A stretch of DNA of 64,000 nucleotides, from positions 11,880,243 through 11,944,242 of the forward strand of contig OX419761.1 in NCBI GenBank assembly GCA_948567375.1. Reading direction: 5' to 3'. The first letter of the stretch is position 1; the number at the start of each line of letters is the position of its first letter. The notes beneath the pieces are model-generated. The model saw nothing but the letters and a program-made list of their open reading frames with translations, had not been told where the DNA came from and did not search any database. Positions 35,129-45,532 of the stretch are shown one piece after another. This DNA is from Lunularia cruciata. Its lineage: Eukaryota > Streptophyta > Marchantiopsida > Lunulariales > Lunulariaceae. The position numbers and the translations under genes are program-made.

Positions 35129-35530
35129 ATTCAATATATGGTTTTTAGGTCTCTTTTTTCATTTATAACCTCAGTAGTAAAAATCCAGTCTTTTCATAAG
35201 TTTTTTGTATAATCTGCCTTTTGTTTTATTTATTGGTATAATATATAAATACTATAATACTATAGCTTTAGAAACTCTTTGATTGGAAACAATAGAAAGC
35301 TCAGGTCTGTTGACTAGAATATTTTTGAAAAGCTGAATTCTTCCTTTATATAATTTTCGTCAATTGAGTAATGGAGTAGGCGCTAAAGTGAAGGCATAAG
35401 CTTACTATGATTCTCGGGGAAATATTCAATTGTAGAGGGTGAGAAATTTGTCACGATAATTTGTCTTTGGAATTGTGATGTTTTCTAAAAGAAGAATATA
35501 TAATTACTATAAGAAAATATAGAATCTAAG
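35129..35530. repeat. Locus repeat copy 2, right part
   Basis: Continues the repeat interrupted at 16721. It matches 11572-11965 (TATGGTTTTTAGGTCTCTTTT, CCAGTCTTTTCATA, GCGCTAAAGTGAAGG, AGAAAATATA). Homology stops near 35530, where gypsy-related DNA begins. Confidence 0.7.
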
Positions 35531-37180
35531 CTCTTCTTCCAAGAGCTTTTGTACTTTGTTACAAATGTCGGCCAGAAATTCAGAAATAGGGTCATGGGGT
35601 ACGGTACTCAGAAGAATGGTTCTTGGCACAAGTGACCTTGTCAGTTTAAGTTCAAGCACCCTTCTTCTAGTGTCCAACTCATCATCTTTATGCTTTGCCT
35701 GCTCTATTAGTTGCAGTTCAGGTTTGGGAAACTCTACATGGGAGCAATCCTTCCTACTTTGACTCTTAGGGGAATCTGAGGTCTCCAAGGGAGAAGAACT
35801 CTTTGCCTCCTTCCCCTTCAAGCAGGTTACCACTTTGTTTACTTGTAGATCCAGCCATACTTCTTTGTCCAACATTTGAGTTTTGTCACAGCCTGGCTCT
35901 TCTTAACTTATGTAGTGTACATTTGCATCCACCTTAGCAGGGGTTTGGAATAGAAACATATGTAACTAGTGGTCTAGGTACTAAAGGTTAAGGGAAATTG
36001 GCCTGCACATGCCCTAGAGCCTTATAGTTACTGCACCACAATGCATAGGGGTATGGTTTCCTAGGTTTGGACAACTCAACACCCAATGCCCAATGGTTCC
36101 ACAATTATAGCAGTTCTTGGGTGTCACTTGTGGTAGTATGGTATGAGTTGCCACTAGGGCTCCCCCAGTGGCACATATCAAGGAATAGAGAAGGAAGGGC
36201 AAGGGATGTGATTGGGTATTTCTTGTACTGCAAACGTTCTGATCTTCCTCCTCCACATAATATTTTGGCATGTCCTTGTTAGGCGTCCATTCCATTTGAT
36301 GAATCAAGGAAGAAGGACAATTAGAGAAACATTATGTATTAGCATGCCCCAGCTTTCCACAAGTGGTACACCAAATATTAGGTCATATGTACAATGGTGG
36401 TCTCTTCTTTTCTTTAGCTTTGATTAGTTGAACTTTGAAGCCTATGAAGTCTTTGATAAGTTCTTCCAGCTTAGTTCCTAATTGCAAAGGGTTCTTCAAA
36501 ATTGACTCAGTCTGATGCTGGCATACTTGCCTCTTCTCCTTTTTGCAAGCTTTCTCATCTTCTGCCAAAGATTACTCTGTAGAAGAAGTTGTGGAAGAGG
36601 TATCCAACAAAGAAGATGGGAGCCATCAGGTTGCCTTTTTGCTTGCTTTTCAAGGGGTTCAGCCCGGTTTTGCCTTTCTTGTAAGATTTATTTGGGCAGA
36701 CTTGTACAAGGTGGCTGATTTGATCGCCTGATTTAGTTCTTCATGATCAAAATCCTTAACAAAGACACAAAGTTCAGCTGAGAGTCCCCCCAAGAACCAT
36801 GCTATTGCTTGAGCATTTGAGTACCCTAAAATAGGACCATGTGTAAGGATTCTTTCCAACTAATCTTGAAATTGTTTAGTGTAATCACTTAGCTTCTTGT
36901 TTTTCTTCCTTACCAAATTATTGAGGGTGGCAAACACATTTGCCTCATAGTCTAGTTCTTGGAAGCATTCCAAGAACTTGCTTCTTATAGTTGGCCAATC
37001 TTTGATGTTCGCAAGATTTTGACTGGCATGTGTACCAGTTCCAAGCTCTTTTTCTTAGCAAACCTGGGAGAATATGCATTTGGTCCTCATTGGCATCTTC
37101 CTTATTTGCTACCATGAGTTGGATCTTTATCTTCATCCTTCCCCTTGAACTTTTAGTAATAGGCCGGATGAGTAATTGAC

Positions 37181-37217
37181 CAATCCCAATCCCAATCCCA
37201 ATCCTAATCCCAATTGG
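37181..37217 (-). repeat. Hexamer repeat in gag
   Basis: About six copies of CCCAAT (one with CCTAAT), encoding alternating Gly-Ile on the minus strand. Likely slippage inside the dead gag. Confidence 0.7.
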
Positions 37218-37795
37218 AAATAAGCCAAGAAATCCTTCTTCTATTATAGGCAAGAAATATGTTACACTAGGATGGAGTTCTTTGGCTTCTTTCAAACAAT
37301 GAAATATACGCCAAACTTCTGATGAAATTCCAGATTCTGGGTTATCAATGGTAGGTTCTTCAGACATCCACCAGAAAGGTCCTTCCTTGGTATACACACT
37401 AGGTTGGACTTCATGTTGCAGATTCATCACAAACTTCTCTCGGGATCTCCCCTAGAGTTCCTTCTCCTTCCTTAAAACACCTCACTCTATGATGCCTTTG
37501 AGCTTGGTGAAATCAACAAAGGGAAATATTATTTGTGACAATGGTCTAGACATGTTTCTAAGTCCAAGGTCACCTTCCTATACACTTAAACCACAATGGG
37601 TCACTTCAATGTCTATTGCTATTTTTTTCTCAAGATGAAAAGAATGTTCTTGAGCTTTTCCTTCTTTGATTGAGTGCTTCCAATTTTGTTGGTAAGCTCA
37701 TTGATCACAAGGTATCTGAGCATCCCTTGGTATTGAATTCCTTGAAAACATTCATTACTTTGCCTAATGTCACTTTTGGCCTTTCCAAGGCGTGT

Positions 37796-37814
37796 ATCCC
37801 TAGCAATGGTGCCA
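37796..37814 (-). other. tRNA-Asp-type primer-binding site
   Basis: Sense strand TGGCACCATTGCTAGGGAT, close to the plant tRNA-Asp primer site (TGGCGCCGTTGCCGGGGA) used by Athila-type elements, with CpG-to-TpG/CpA-like differences. It is preceded by TTTT, as is common in that group, and followed by the gag remnant. Confidence 0.6.
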
Positions 37815-37899
37815 AAAAGTACATATAACAACCTAGTGTCAATGTTCTAATAGTAAAATGGTAAGAACAAGTTGATCCCACAAGGATACATATTAGAAC

Positions 37900-38626
37900 T
37901 ATGAGACAGAATATCTCTCACTCAAGATGGAACTTTGATGGCTATTAAGGTAGCACACCATGGACTAAGAAGGCAAGGAACTCCAACTTCAACTCCATCA
38001 AACTCCTCCAAGGCTAGAACTCAAAGGCACCTGCAAGACTCAAGACAGTGCTCACTATAGAACTCAATGAGAGAAAGATAGTTGCAAATGAAAGGATGAT
38101 GAGTACTTCTTCACCCCTATCTTATATACTTTTGGGAAATTTATACACCATAGTTACTAGTCACCGGAGTAATAAGTTACTCAAGTTACTCAAGTTACTA
38201 GACTAAAAGTCAAATAAGGTCTAGAGGTCTAAAAGAATATCCAAGCACATGGGAATAATCCCATGAGTAGGTGGTCTTATCCTCACCTACCAACTAATTC
38301 AAGGATTCCTTCACATGGGCTATCCTTGGACTACAAACAATGTCTACACCAACAAGGTTTATGGGCCCAAGTGTTCTAAACTCTTTCATCAAAGTCAAAT
38401 AACTACAAATAACACCAAGTCAATACACTACAAGACAAAAATAGTGATACTCACTCCCTTTCCCTCCTCTAGAATAGGGTCATCTTTATCTTAGCTAAGA
38501 CTAACTCTAGCTAATCATGACTAATGTAGAAGCTTAGCTAAACTCCATATTGATAATATTTCTCCATTACTTACAATACCAAATGTAATACCTCTATAGA
38601 GCATACATGCATCAATGGGTGTTACA
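37900..38626 (-). repeat. OB1-type LTR, solo or 5' LTR
   Basis: Diverged relative of the OB1 LTRs in minus orientation: starts TGTAACACCCATTGATGCATG (right edge 38626) and ends near TCTCATA (37900). It shares the GTGAAGGAATCC, GGGCCCA, TAGTCCAAGGATAGCCC and GATGATGAGTAC blocks. Flanks AGAAC and TAATT do not match, so no target duplication is seen. It lies 85 bp from the Asp-type primer site. It is either the 5' LTR of the gag remnant at left with a longer leader, or a solo LTR inserted there. Confidence 0.75.
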
Positions 38627-39599
38627 TAATTGGCTAAAAGTGAAGAGAATGTGTCACAAGTTGTAGTTTTTTAAGTGTTTGTTGTTTAACCTCTTGGGTA
38701 AAACCATTCATAGTAGTATGAGGGTAGAAGAACCCACTTTGGTGCTCTACAAAAACTTGGAAATCTCTAAAATCATCCTCAAAACTACACTTTACCAAAG
38801 TTACCTTGAAGGTTTTGGTGCACTTCACCTCAAAGTTCACTTTGCACTGTAGCTTCCATCCTTGATAGCATGTTCTACCCTTCCCCAAAGGCACACCACC
38901 AAAGGGGCTTAATTGGCAAGAAAATGTCCTTGAGTCTTGATTTTGTCTTACTGATGACAGTTAAGATTGTTCAAATCCATCATTGGGCCACCCTTCATAT
39001 ACAAACTCCAACTGCCAATCCTTCCTCCCAAATTCAACAACTGCAATCCTTCAGCAAAATTCATACCTCTACATTGGCAAGGGCATTCAAAGCCAGATAC
39101 TAGGTAAATACAAAATGATGACACTAGACTTTGGTGTGATACAAAGATTTATGCTAAAGGAAACTTGCTCATTATTGGGCCAAAGACTAATGTACAGTTT
39201 CCTACTACTACTCCACTTTGCTCCAAAGGGTCTTGGATGGCTAAGCGGGTTCCTTGCTAAACCTAACTACTATGCTGCCACCAATTATGGTCTTAATTCC
39301 TCTCTTATCAACTCCAACAACTTAATTAAGATTCTAACAAATGTGTGAGTGAAAGTGTCAATCCTTCCCTGATGCATGCACTTTGAGTGATGATTCCCTA
39401 CCTAACCTACCACACCAAAGGGTTCTTTGGTCAAAACTCAGCCAAATACCATTTGTCCCAAAAGTTGTACCGGGCTGAAGCCTTTGGTCTAGTTCCTAAT
39501 TCACAAATGTACAAAGAACTTGCACATCTAAGAGGATGGGTTGGTAGTTCTTGCATGAAACTTATAGAGTCTAAATACAATTATTAGAAAATATTAAAG
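38627..39599 (-). other. Retroelement-like remnant, unidentified
   Basis: A minus-strand piece at 38634-38894 is open (CYQGWKLQCKVNFEVKC, FEDDFRDFQVFVEHQ) and looks coding, but I do not recognise it. From 38895 to 39599 only short frames on either strand are seen. Confidence 0.3.
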
Positions 39600-41570
39600 A
39601 ACATACACTAATCTAACACTTTGGTTCCTTCTCAAGATCCTTTGGCATCACAATTTGTTGAGAAGAGCATCATTTGCCTTTGAGTTGTCACAGATTTTCT
39701 TTGGTGTTCTCCTTGTAGTCAGCAAGCTTTAGCAAATAGGAGTTCTTCACTTTGTTGAATTTCCTATCCGCATGTCCCCAAAGTTGGAGAGCAAGTTGGT
39801 CCATCGGTTCTTCTTTGTATTTCTTCCCCTTCAGTTCTTGAGCCTAAAACCACAATTCATGGACTTGAGAGTTGGTTGCTCTCCCTTTGGCTTCTTCTTG
39901 GAGCACCTCCTTGAATTTTTCCTAGACCTCCTTCACTTGTTAGAGTTCCTCCTTCTTTTTCTCTTCAATTTGCAGGCACTTTGCTTGGAAGTCTTCATTC
40001 AACTTCTAGTGCAAGCATTTTTTGGTCTCTTTCTCTATGGCCAAAGGCAAGTCCTTTGCTTAGGCCTTCAACTTTGCTGCTACATCCTTCTAATATGTGA
40101 GCATTTGCAAGTCCAAGGTTGCGTTTCAAACCTTGGTATCATTCAGCTTCTGGCATAGGCTTTGCACCTCCTTGTCTTGAGCTCTGAGTTGATCTTTGTA
40201 GCTAAGCTCCTTCTCCTTCTTCTCCATTAAAAGCTTCCATAACTATGTTTGGACTAATTACTTTTCCAACCTTGGAGTGCATAAGCAAGGGAGGCATTCT
40301 TCTTTGTCTGTTTTAATACTTCTTGCACCAAGGCATTGACCTTCTTTGCTTCCTCCTTGAAGCAACCTTGGCTTTGGGTCACTTCCTCCTATAGCTTACT
40401 TCCTTGGGTGTCCTAAGTTTAAATCTCCTTGTGCATTCTCTAAAGCAAGGTGGTATAATCTACAATCTTTGAACACTTGTGCTAGTATTGGGGTAGTAGG
40501 AATCCCATCAACTACAAAACCAACCCCACCAAATGAATAACAAAGTTGGCCCCCTCCAAAACCTGGCTAGCAATGGTTTGTCTCAATCCTTCCTCCTTCT
40601 CTATTGAGGTAGGGACTTTGGATTCTTTATTATCTGCATTGGGGTTCCCTTTGCTTCAACATTGATCTCTTCTTGTACTGATGGCCCTTGCTCTTCTGTT
40701 GGCCAAATGTCTACTTGAACTTTGGGCTGAAGTTCATTTCCTTCTTCTTGGTGTGTGTCCTTCTTCTCTAAAGATGATGATCAAGGACTAGGGATTGGAG
40801 GTTTGAGCTCTAGGACAGTCACCTCCTCTTGGGGTTCCTTGTCCTTCTTTGGCACTTCTTCTTGATCCTTGGATTTTGGGAGTTTGAAAGCAGACTAGGC
40901 ATACTCAAAATGGTCTTCTCCTTCCTGGTAATGCTTCTCCAACTATAGAGTGAAGGAACCTTCTTCTTCTTCTTTGGTTTCTTCCTCCAAACTAGCTTCT
41001 TCTTCTTCCTCCTTGGTTTTGGAAGCCACATCAATGATCAAAGGGTTCTTCTTCACCCACTTCTTGGCTGGGATGGCAGTCTGGGCAGGAGGTTCTCATT
41101 TCTTCTTTGGTTTGGTGTTCATCACCTCCTTATCCATTGGCACAAATTTGCCAATTTCAGCAAATCTTGCATTTGCCTTCCAATACTTCTTAATCATCGA
41201 CTTCTCCTTGGGCTGGAAGCAAAGTAATCTTTGGTAGGATAATGACTTGGGAATTTCCTATGTTTCTCCTTGTTTGATAATTTATGCCCCATGTAGAAAT
41301 GGATCACAAAGAAGGCTAGGTAAGTTGCTCTTCTCTCATCTAAGAAGTCATGGTGAAGGGTTTGGGCCTATAAGTAGAACATGAAAGCCCAATTGATAGG
41401 CTCACCCTCACACATCATATAAAAGAAGATGGCTTGGGTTTTGGTTAAGTAAGTTGTCTATTTGTGATAGAACAACTTCATAACCGCTTCCATGATTGCT
41501 TGCTGAGCTGGGTCCTTATAATTGACCAACCATTTTTTTTTGCAAGGTTCTCAAAAAGTGTCCTTGATCC
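39600..41570 (-). pseudogene. CC4: truncated coiled-coil gene, diverged subfamily
   Basis: Related to the CC1-CC3 gene. Sense reading from 41570: KKKWLVNYKDPAQQAIMEAV, then QAIFFYMMCEGEPINWAFMF, YLAFFVIHFYMGHKL, then a Lys/Arg-rich low-complexity stretch (open at 40819-41034) and long helical segments (about 40250-39700) with EKKKEEL and QLALQLWGHADRKF. The GEPINWA block matches CC1 exactly. Stops and shifts are frequent. No CC-type terminal sequence or target duplication was found, so its limits are approximate. Confidence 0.6.
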
Positions 41571-42059
41571 TAGTCACAAGTACAAATGGTCATACACTTA
41601 GCTACTTAGGGGAAAATTTTCTTCATAGTCACTCAACAAAGGTCTGTATTAGTACTCAAAATTTAAGCAAAAGTAACAAAGAGATTCTTTCATTTTCACT
41701 ATTCATCTTTGGATGAGTGAATAAATCATTTACATTAGGCAAAAGCCTTAGATGCTTATCATACTCCAAGCCAAAGAATCTAATAGTTATGGAAGTCCAA
41801 AGATGTTCTTGGCTCATCCTGATTGTACATTGATAATCCTGTCTTCTTAACTTATCCTATCCTACTCACATATAGATTGATTAGATGCCTTACATGTGTC
41901 ACTAAAGGTATCATATCTTCCTTAATGACAACTTGTAGTTTTGTCTTCTGTGGACTTACTACTCAAAACATTACATCTATGAAGCTCCTAAAACTAAGAA
42001 GAATATCTACAACTACAAGGAACTTCTTTTGTGAAGGGTCTTTGGCCTAAGGTACTACT

Positions 42060-43960
42060 ACAACACAATACCTTTACCTTTGCAAATTATAATTAGGAAT
42101 TCAACTCTTTCCTTGTAGTTTGCAATTTCTAGGCCTAAAGTATTACAGGATTAAGGAATTTCTTGTCCACATGCTCCCAAAGTTGAGTTGCTAGCTAGTC
42201 TATTGTCTTTGTACTTCTTTCTTCTAACTTCTAAACCTATAACTTAAGCTCATGTAGCTTTTAATTTTGTCATTTTACCTTGAGCTAATTCCTCCAACAT
42301 TCCCACCAACTGATCCCAAACTTCCTCTATCTTCTTAAGTTCCTTTGCCTTGTCTTTTTTGAAGTGGAGGTGTAAGGCTTCAAATTCCTTTGTTAGTTTG
42401 TCAAACATTTGGGATCAATCCACTACCCTCTTCTTCTTCAATTTTAGGTTACCTTTTAAATTGAAGTGCCACTTCTTTCTTGTATTTGGACAACTGCAAT
42501 CCCAAATTTCTTCTTCATATTGGTTTTGATATGCAATGAAGGACATATTTTGGTGCATCACTTTGTAGTTCTCCTACATAAGCACATTCACCTTCCAACA
42601 CTAATCCTTGTACAGATTTTGACTTTGCTTTATCTCTTCTTTCCACTTGTCCTACTTTGCCTTCCTTGTGTGTATGGTCTTGTGCAAACTTTAGATAAGA
42701 AAGATTTATTCTACTATATGTGGGTGAAATTTTTGTATTGGAGTTGGATGATCTCCATGAGCTCCAAGATAGAACCTACCAATGTATGACAAAAGTGGCT
42801 CCTTCAATTCTTATATTCTTTGTTCTTGGGTGGCTTCTTCTCTTCCTTTGATCTGCACTCCACCTTGTGAGTCTTCTCCTTTGGATTTAATATCTTTCTT
42901 CCCTTTGGCCTCCTCTTGTTTGTGTGGGGCTTTTGATTGTTGGGTGGGGCTGAGGGGTTCTTTGGACCAAAGTTATGTTTCTTATGTTTCTTTGGACCAA
43001 AGTTATGACCTATTCTTCTTGGAAGACTAGGTCTGAACTTTGCTCTTTTGGATTGTGCATCTGTGTATGCTCTTTGACTTCCAATATGGATATTGACTCC
43101 TAAAATTTGAGGGGTTTTTTTTCCTCCTCTTCTTCTTCTTCTTCTTCTTCTTCTTCTTCTTCTTCTTCTTCTTCTTCTTCTTCTTCTTCCTTTGTGTCTT
43201 TTGCTTCTTTTTCCAAAGACATATCAATTACTTGGGGAGTCTTCCTTGGTCTCTTGATTGTGTTTTGAGATTTTCATGGTGCTGATTTCTTCTTCTTGAT
43301 TATAGTTGTTCCCTCTTCATCCACAAGTACAAACTTACCTGTTTCCAAATATTGTGCATCGGCATCTTGATACTTGTGAACAATGGTCCTCCCTCTGGAT
43401 TCTGAGGTGAAGTACCCTACTAGGTGATAGTGGCTTGAGGACTTCCTCTTTTCCTCCTTGTAAGCAAATTCAGCCCCATCTAGAAGTGTTTAGCAAAGGA
43501 AGCTAGGTAGGTTGCTCTATCATCTTCTTTACATTCTTTGAGCATGCTCCTCACCTACAAGTAGAACATGTACACCTAATTCACCAACTCCCTTTGATAC
43601 ATATACTCAAAGAAGATGGTCTAGCTATTGTTGATGTAGGTCATCTTCTTTAGTCAAAAAATTTCATGATTGCTTCCACAACCGCTCTTTGAGTTGAGTC
43701 CTTGTAACTACCACCCTCCAACCATTCTTGGTGGATTGCTTCTCATTGAAGTATGGAGTAATTTAAGTGTTCATCTTCTTTTCTACAAGCCTAAATTTGG
43801 TATAAGAGTCATACCCCCATGTTAGTTGCATCCAACTCAAAGACATTCCTCAAATTCTCCTTTGTGTCCTCCAAGGGATTCTCTTGAAGATCCCTTGTCA
43901 CTCACTCCTTCCTTCCTTCCTTTCATTTCAAGGATGATCCCAAAATTACTAAGCCCTCAA
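42060..43960 (-). pseudogene. CC5: second truncated coiled-coil gene, tandem with CC4
   Basis: Same order as CC4: GGSYKDSTQRAVVEAIMKFF near 43720, TIFFEYMYQRELVN with YMFYL, ATYLASFAKHF.MGLNLL near 43470, then the charged region containing the CTT tract and a helical C-terminal part near 42150 similar to CC4 QLALQLWGHADRKF. More decayed than CC4. Same strand and order as CC4, with about 0.5 kb between, which suggests tandem duplication or serial insertion. PG2 homology starts immediately to its right. Confidence 0.55.
43127..43189. repeat. (CTT)n microsatellite, about 21 units
   Basis: Uninterrupted CTT/AAG triplets inside the charged segment of CC5, giving poly-Lys, poly-Glu or poly-Arg depending on frame. 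Confidence 0.95.
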
Positions 43961-45532
43961 TTCAAGAGCAACTCCAGGACTTGTTGAGCTTCCTAACTTC
44001 CTATGCTTATCAAGAGGGAGGACTTGGACTTGGACTTGGACTTGGACTTGTTTGGGACTCATATTCATGGTAGTTGGTGGAGCCCAATGTCAGTGAGGAA
44101 GAAAACACATTTTGTATTGATATCACTAATATTTCAATAGTGTCAAAGGCATCCAAGCATCAAGTATAAGATCAAGCTATGGATTTGAACTATTTGACTT
44201 AGATTGGCTAGGCAACATAAGATGCAATTGATTGGCATCACCACTCGGACACTTGTGAGATCTATGTATATCAAGACAATTTAGGCACATGATAGGGGCA
44301 ACAAACCAAGTGGGCATGGTATTCTTGGTAAATACAAGCAACACTACTACTGAGAGAGGTCTACCCAAGTGAGCATGGTCTACTTTGGATAAATCCTTAG
44401 TCTATTTAGGATGTAGCTTAAGGGCACGTGGAGCTTGTGACCAAAGCAAAAGGATGTTTTTTGCTCTAAGGTTGTAGATTCTAATAGTTAAGTGCATGAT
44501 AGTATCCCAAGGTCCTCATGTAGCAACCAATTGATGCAACTTGCACCTCTATAGCAATTACAAAAGATACTTTGGAGCTAGATATTGGACCCAAACTCTC
44601 CATCTCTAGAGGAAAGATGGAGAATTTAGATATTCTTGAAGAGCTACACCAGTTGTTTTTACTTTTAGTATGGAGGATTTGGGTACTGTAAAAAGACTTA
44701 GCATTTGGATTGAGAAAAATAGTGATACATAAATTTTAGATGTCCTTATAGATATTGTGACATGGAAGAACCTTGATTCAAAGCAAGTGTCAAGACCTTT
44801 TTGAGGCTATTTTGGTAGAGCTCTCACATGGAGAGTATGCAATGATGCAATGATTTAGTCAAAATAATGAAAGCCAAGATAGGTATGCATGGCAACTACA
44901 TGGATAGGCAAATTTGTGGAGATTACTTCCCTATCAATTATAAGAATAAGGCTAATTGATATGTTATGCTTACACCAAAGGTGATCTTTGATGTTATTGG
45001 GCATGCAAAGGTCTTTAGTGTTATGGATCTTTGAGAAATATACCTTTAGTTGCCAATCAAAGAGGAGATAAAGTCAAGATAACATTTTAGGCTATTGATC
45101 CTCATGGTAAGGATGTATTCCATCAATGGTGGTTCTTACTATTTGGTTTAAAGAATATTCTTGTTGAGTTCCAGAATGTCATGGGTAGGATACTATTTGG
45201 ATTGGATTTTTTTGTGGTACTATATTGATGACATTTTGATCTACACCACTATTATGGAGGAGCATGAGAGGTATTTTTTAGAGGTTTTTGAGAGATTAAG
45301 ATCTCATGCACTGACATCCTAGAAACTGCATATTCTTCCAAGAGCAAGTTGGGTATTTGGATCACACTCTTTACCCTAGTGGACCTATATTCAATAGACC
45401 AAGCTATTTCATATATTCCTCAGCCTATAGATGTAGGTAGGTGCAATCATTCCTTGAATTGGAAATTTTTTTGTTTTTAATATGTTAGAGGATTTAGTGT
45501 AATTGCCAAGACCTTGACAAAGCTAACCAAGC
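43960..45532 (+). pseudogene. PG2: spacer and RT of a second PHD-type gypsy
   Basis: Plus-strand relative of PG1. From about 43980 it follows the PG1 spacer (AGAGGGAGGACTTGGACTTG, TTTGGGACTCA, GTTGGTGGAGCCCAA, GTGTCAAAGGCATCCAAGC). RT reads through stops at 44880-45420 (AIDPHGKDVFHQW, a degraded YIDD block, SKSKLGIW) and the start of the RNase H linker at 45470-45532 (YVRGFSVIAKTLTKL). gag, protease and the 5' LTR are missing. Interrupted by CC2 after CAAGC at 45528-45532. Confidence 0.75.

Larger units (their letters stand above)
35531..37831 (-). pseudogene. gag region of an Athila-like gypsy element
   Basis: Minus-strand decayed gag downstream of an Asp-type primer site. Open pieces: 37619-37831, 36945-37430 (NPESGISSEVWRIF, a short GI repeat, KRAWNWYTCQ), 36659-36859 (IAWFLGGLSAELCVFVKDF, KSATLYKSAQINL: gag-like) and 36014-36307 with knuckle CYNCGTIGHWVLSC (36068-36111). 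A second knuckle-like CxxCGKLGH reads at about 36335-36370. 35507-35875 is a Lys/Glu/Ser-rich stretch after the knuckles. No protease or RT follows; homology ends at the locus repeat, so the element is truncated. Confidence 0.65.

Noticed and set aside
39772..40158. Plus-strand hydrophobic Leu/Phe-rich frame as a membrane protein
   Set aside because: It is the antisense of the Glu/Lys-rich coiled-coil region of CC4; CTT/TTC-rich complement gives spurious Leu/Phe/Ser-rich frames.
43027..43227. Poly-Lys protein
   Set aside because: Created by the CTT microsatellite read in one frame.
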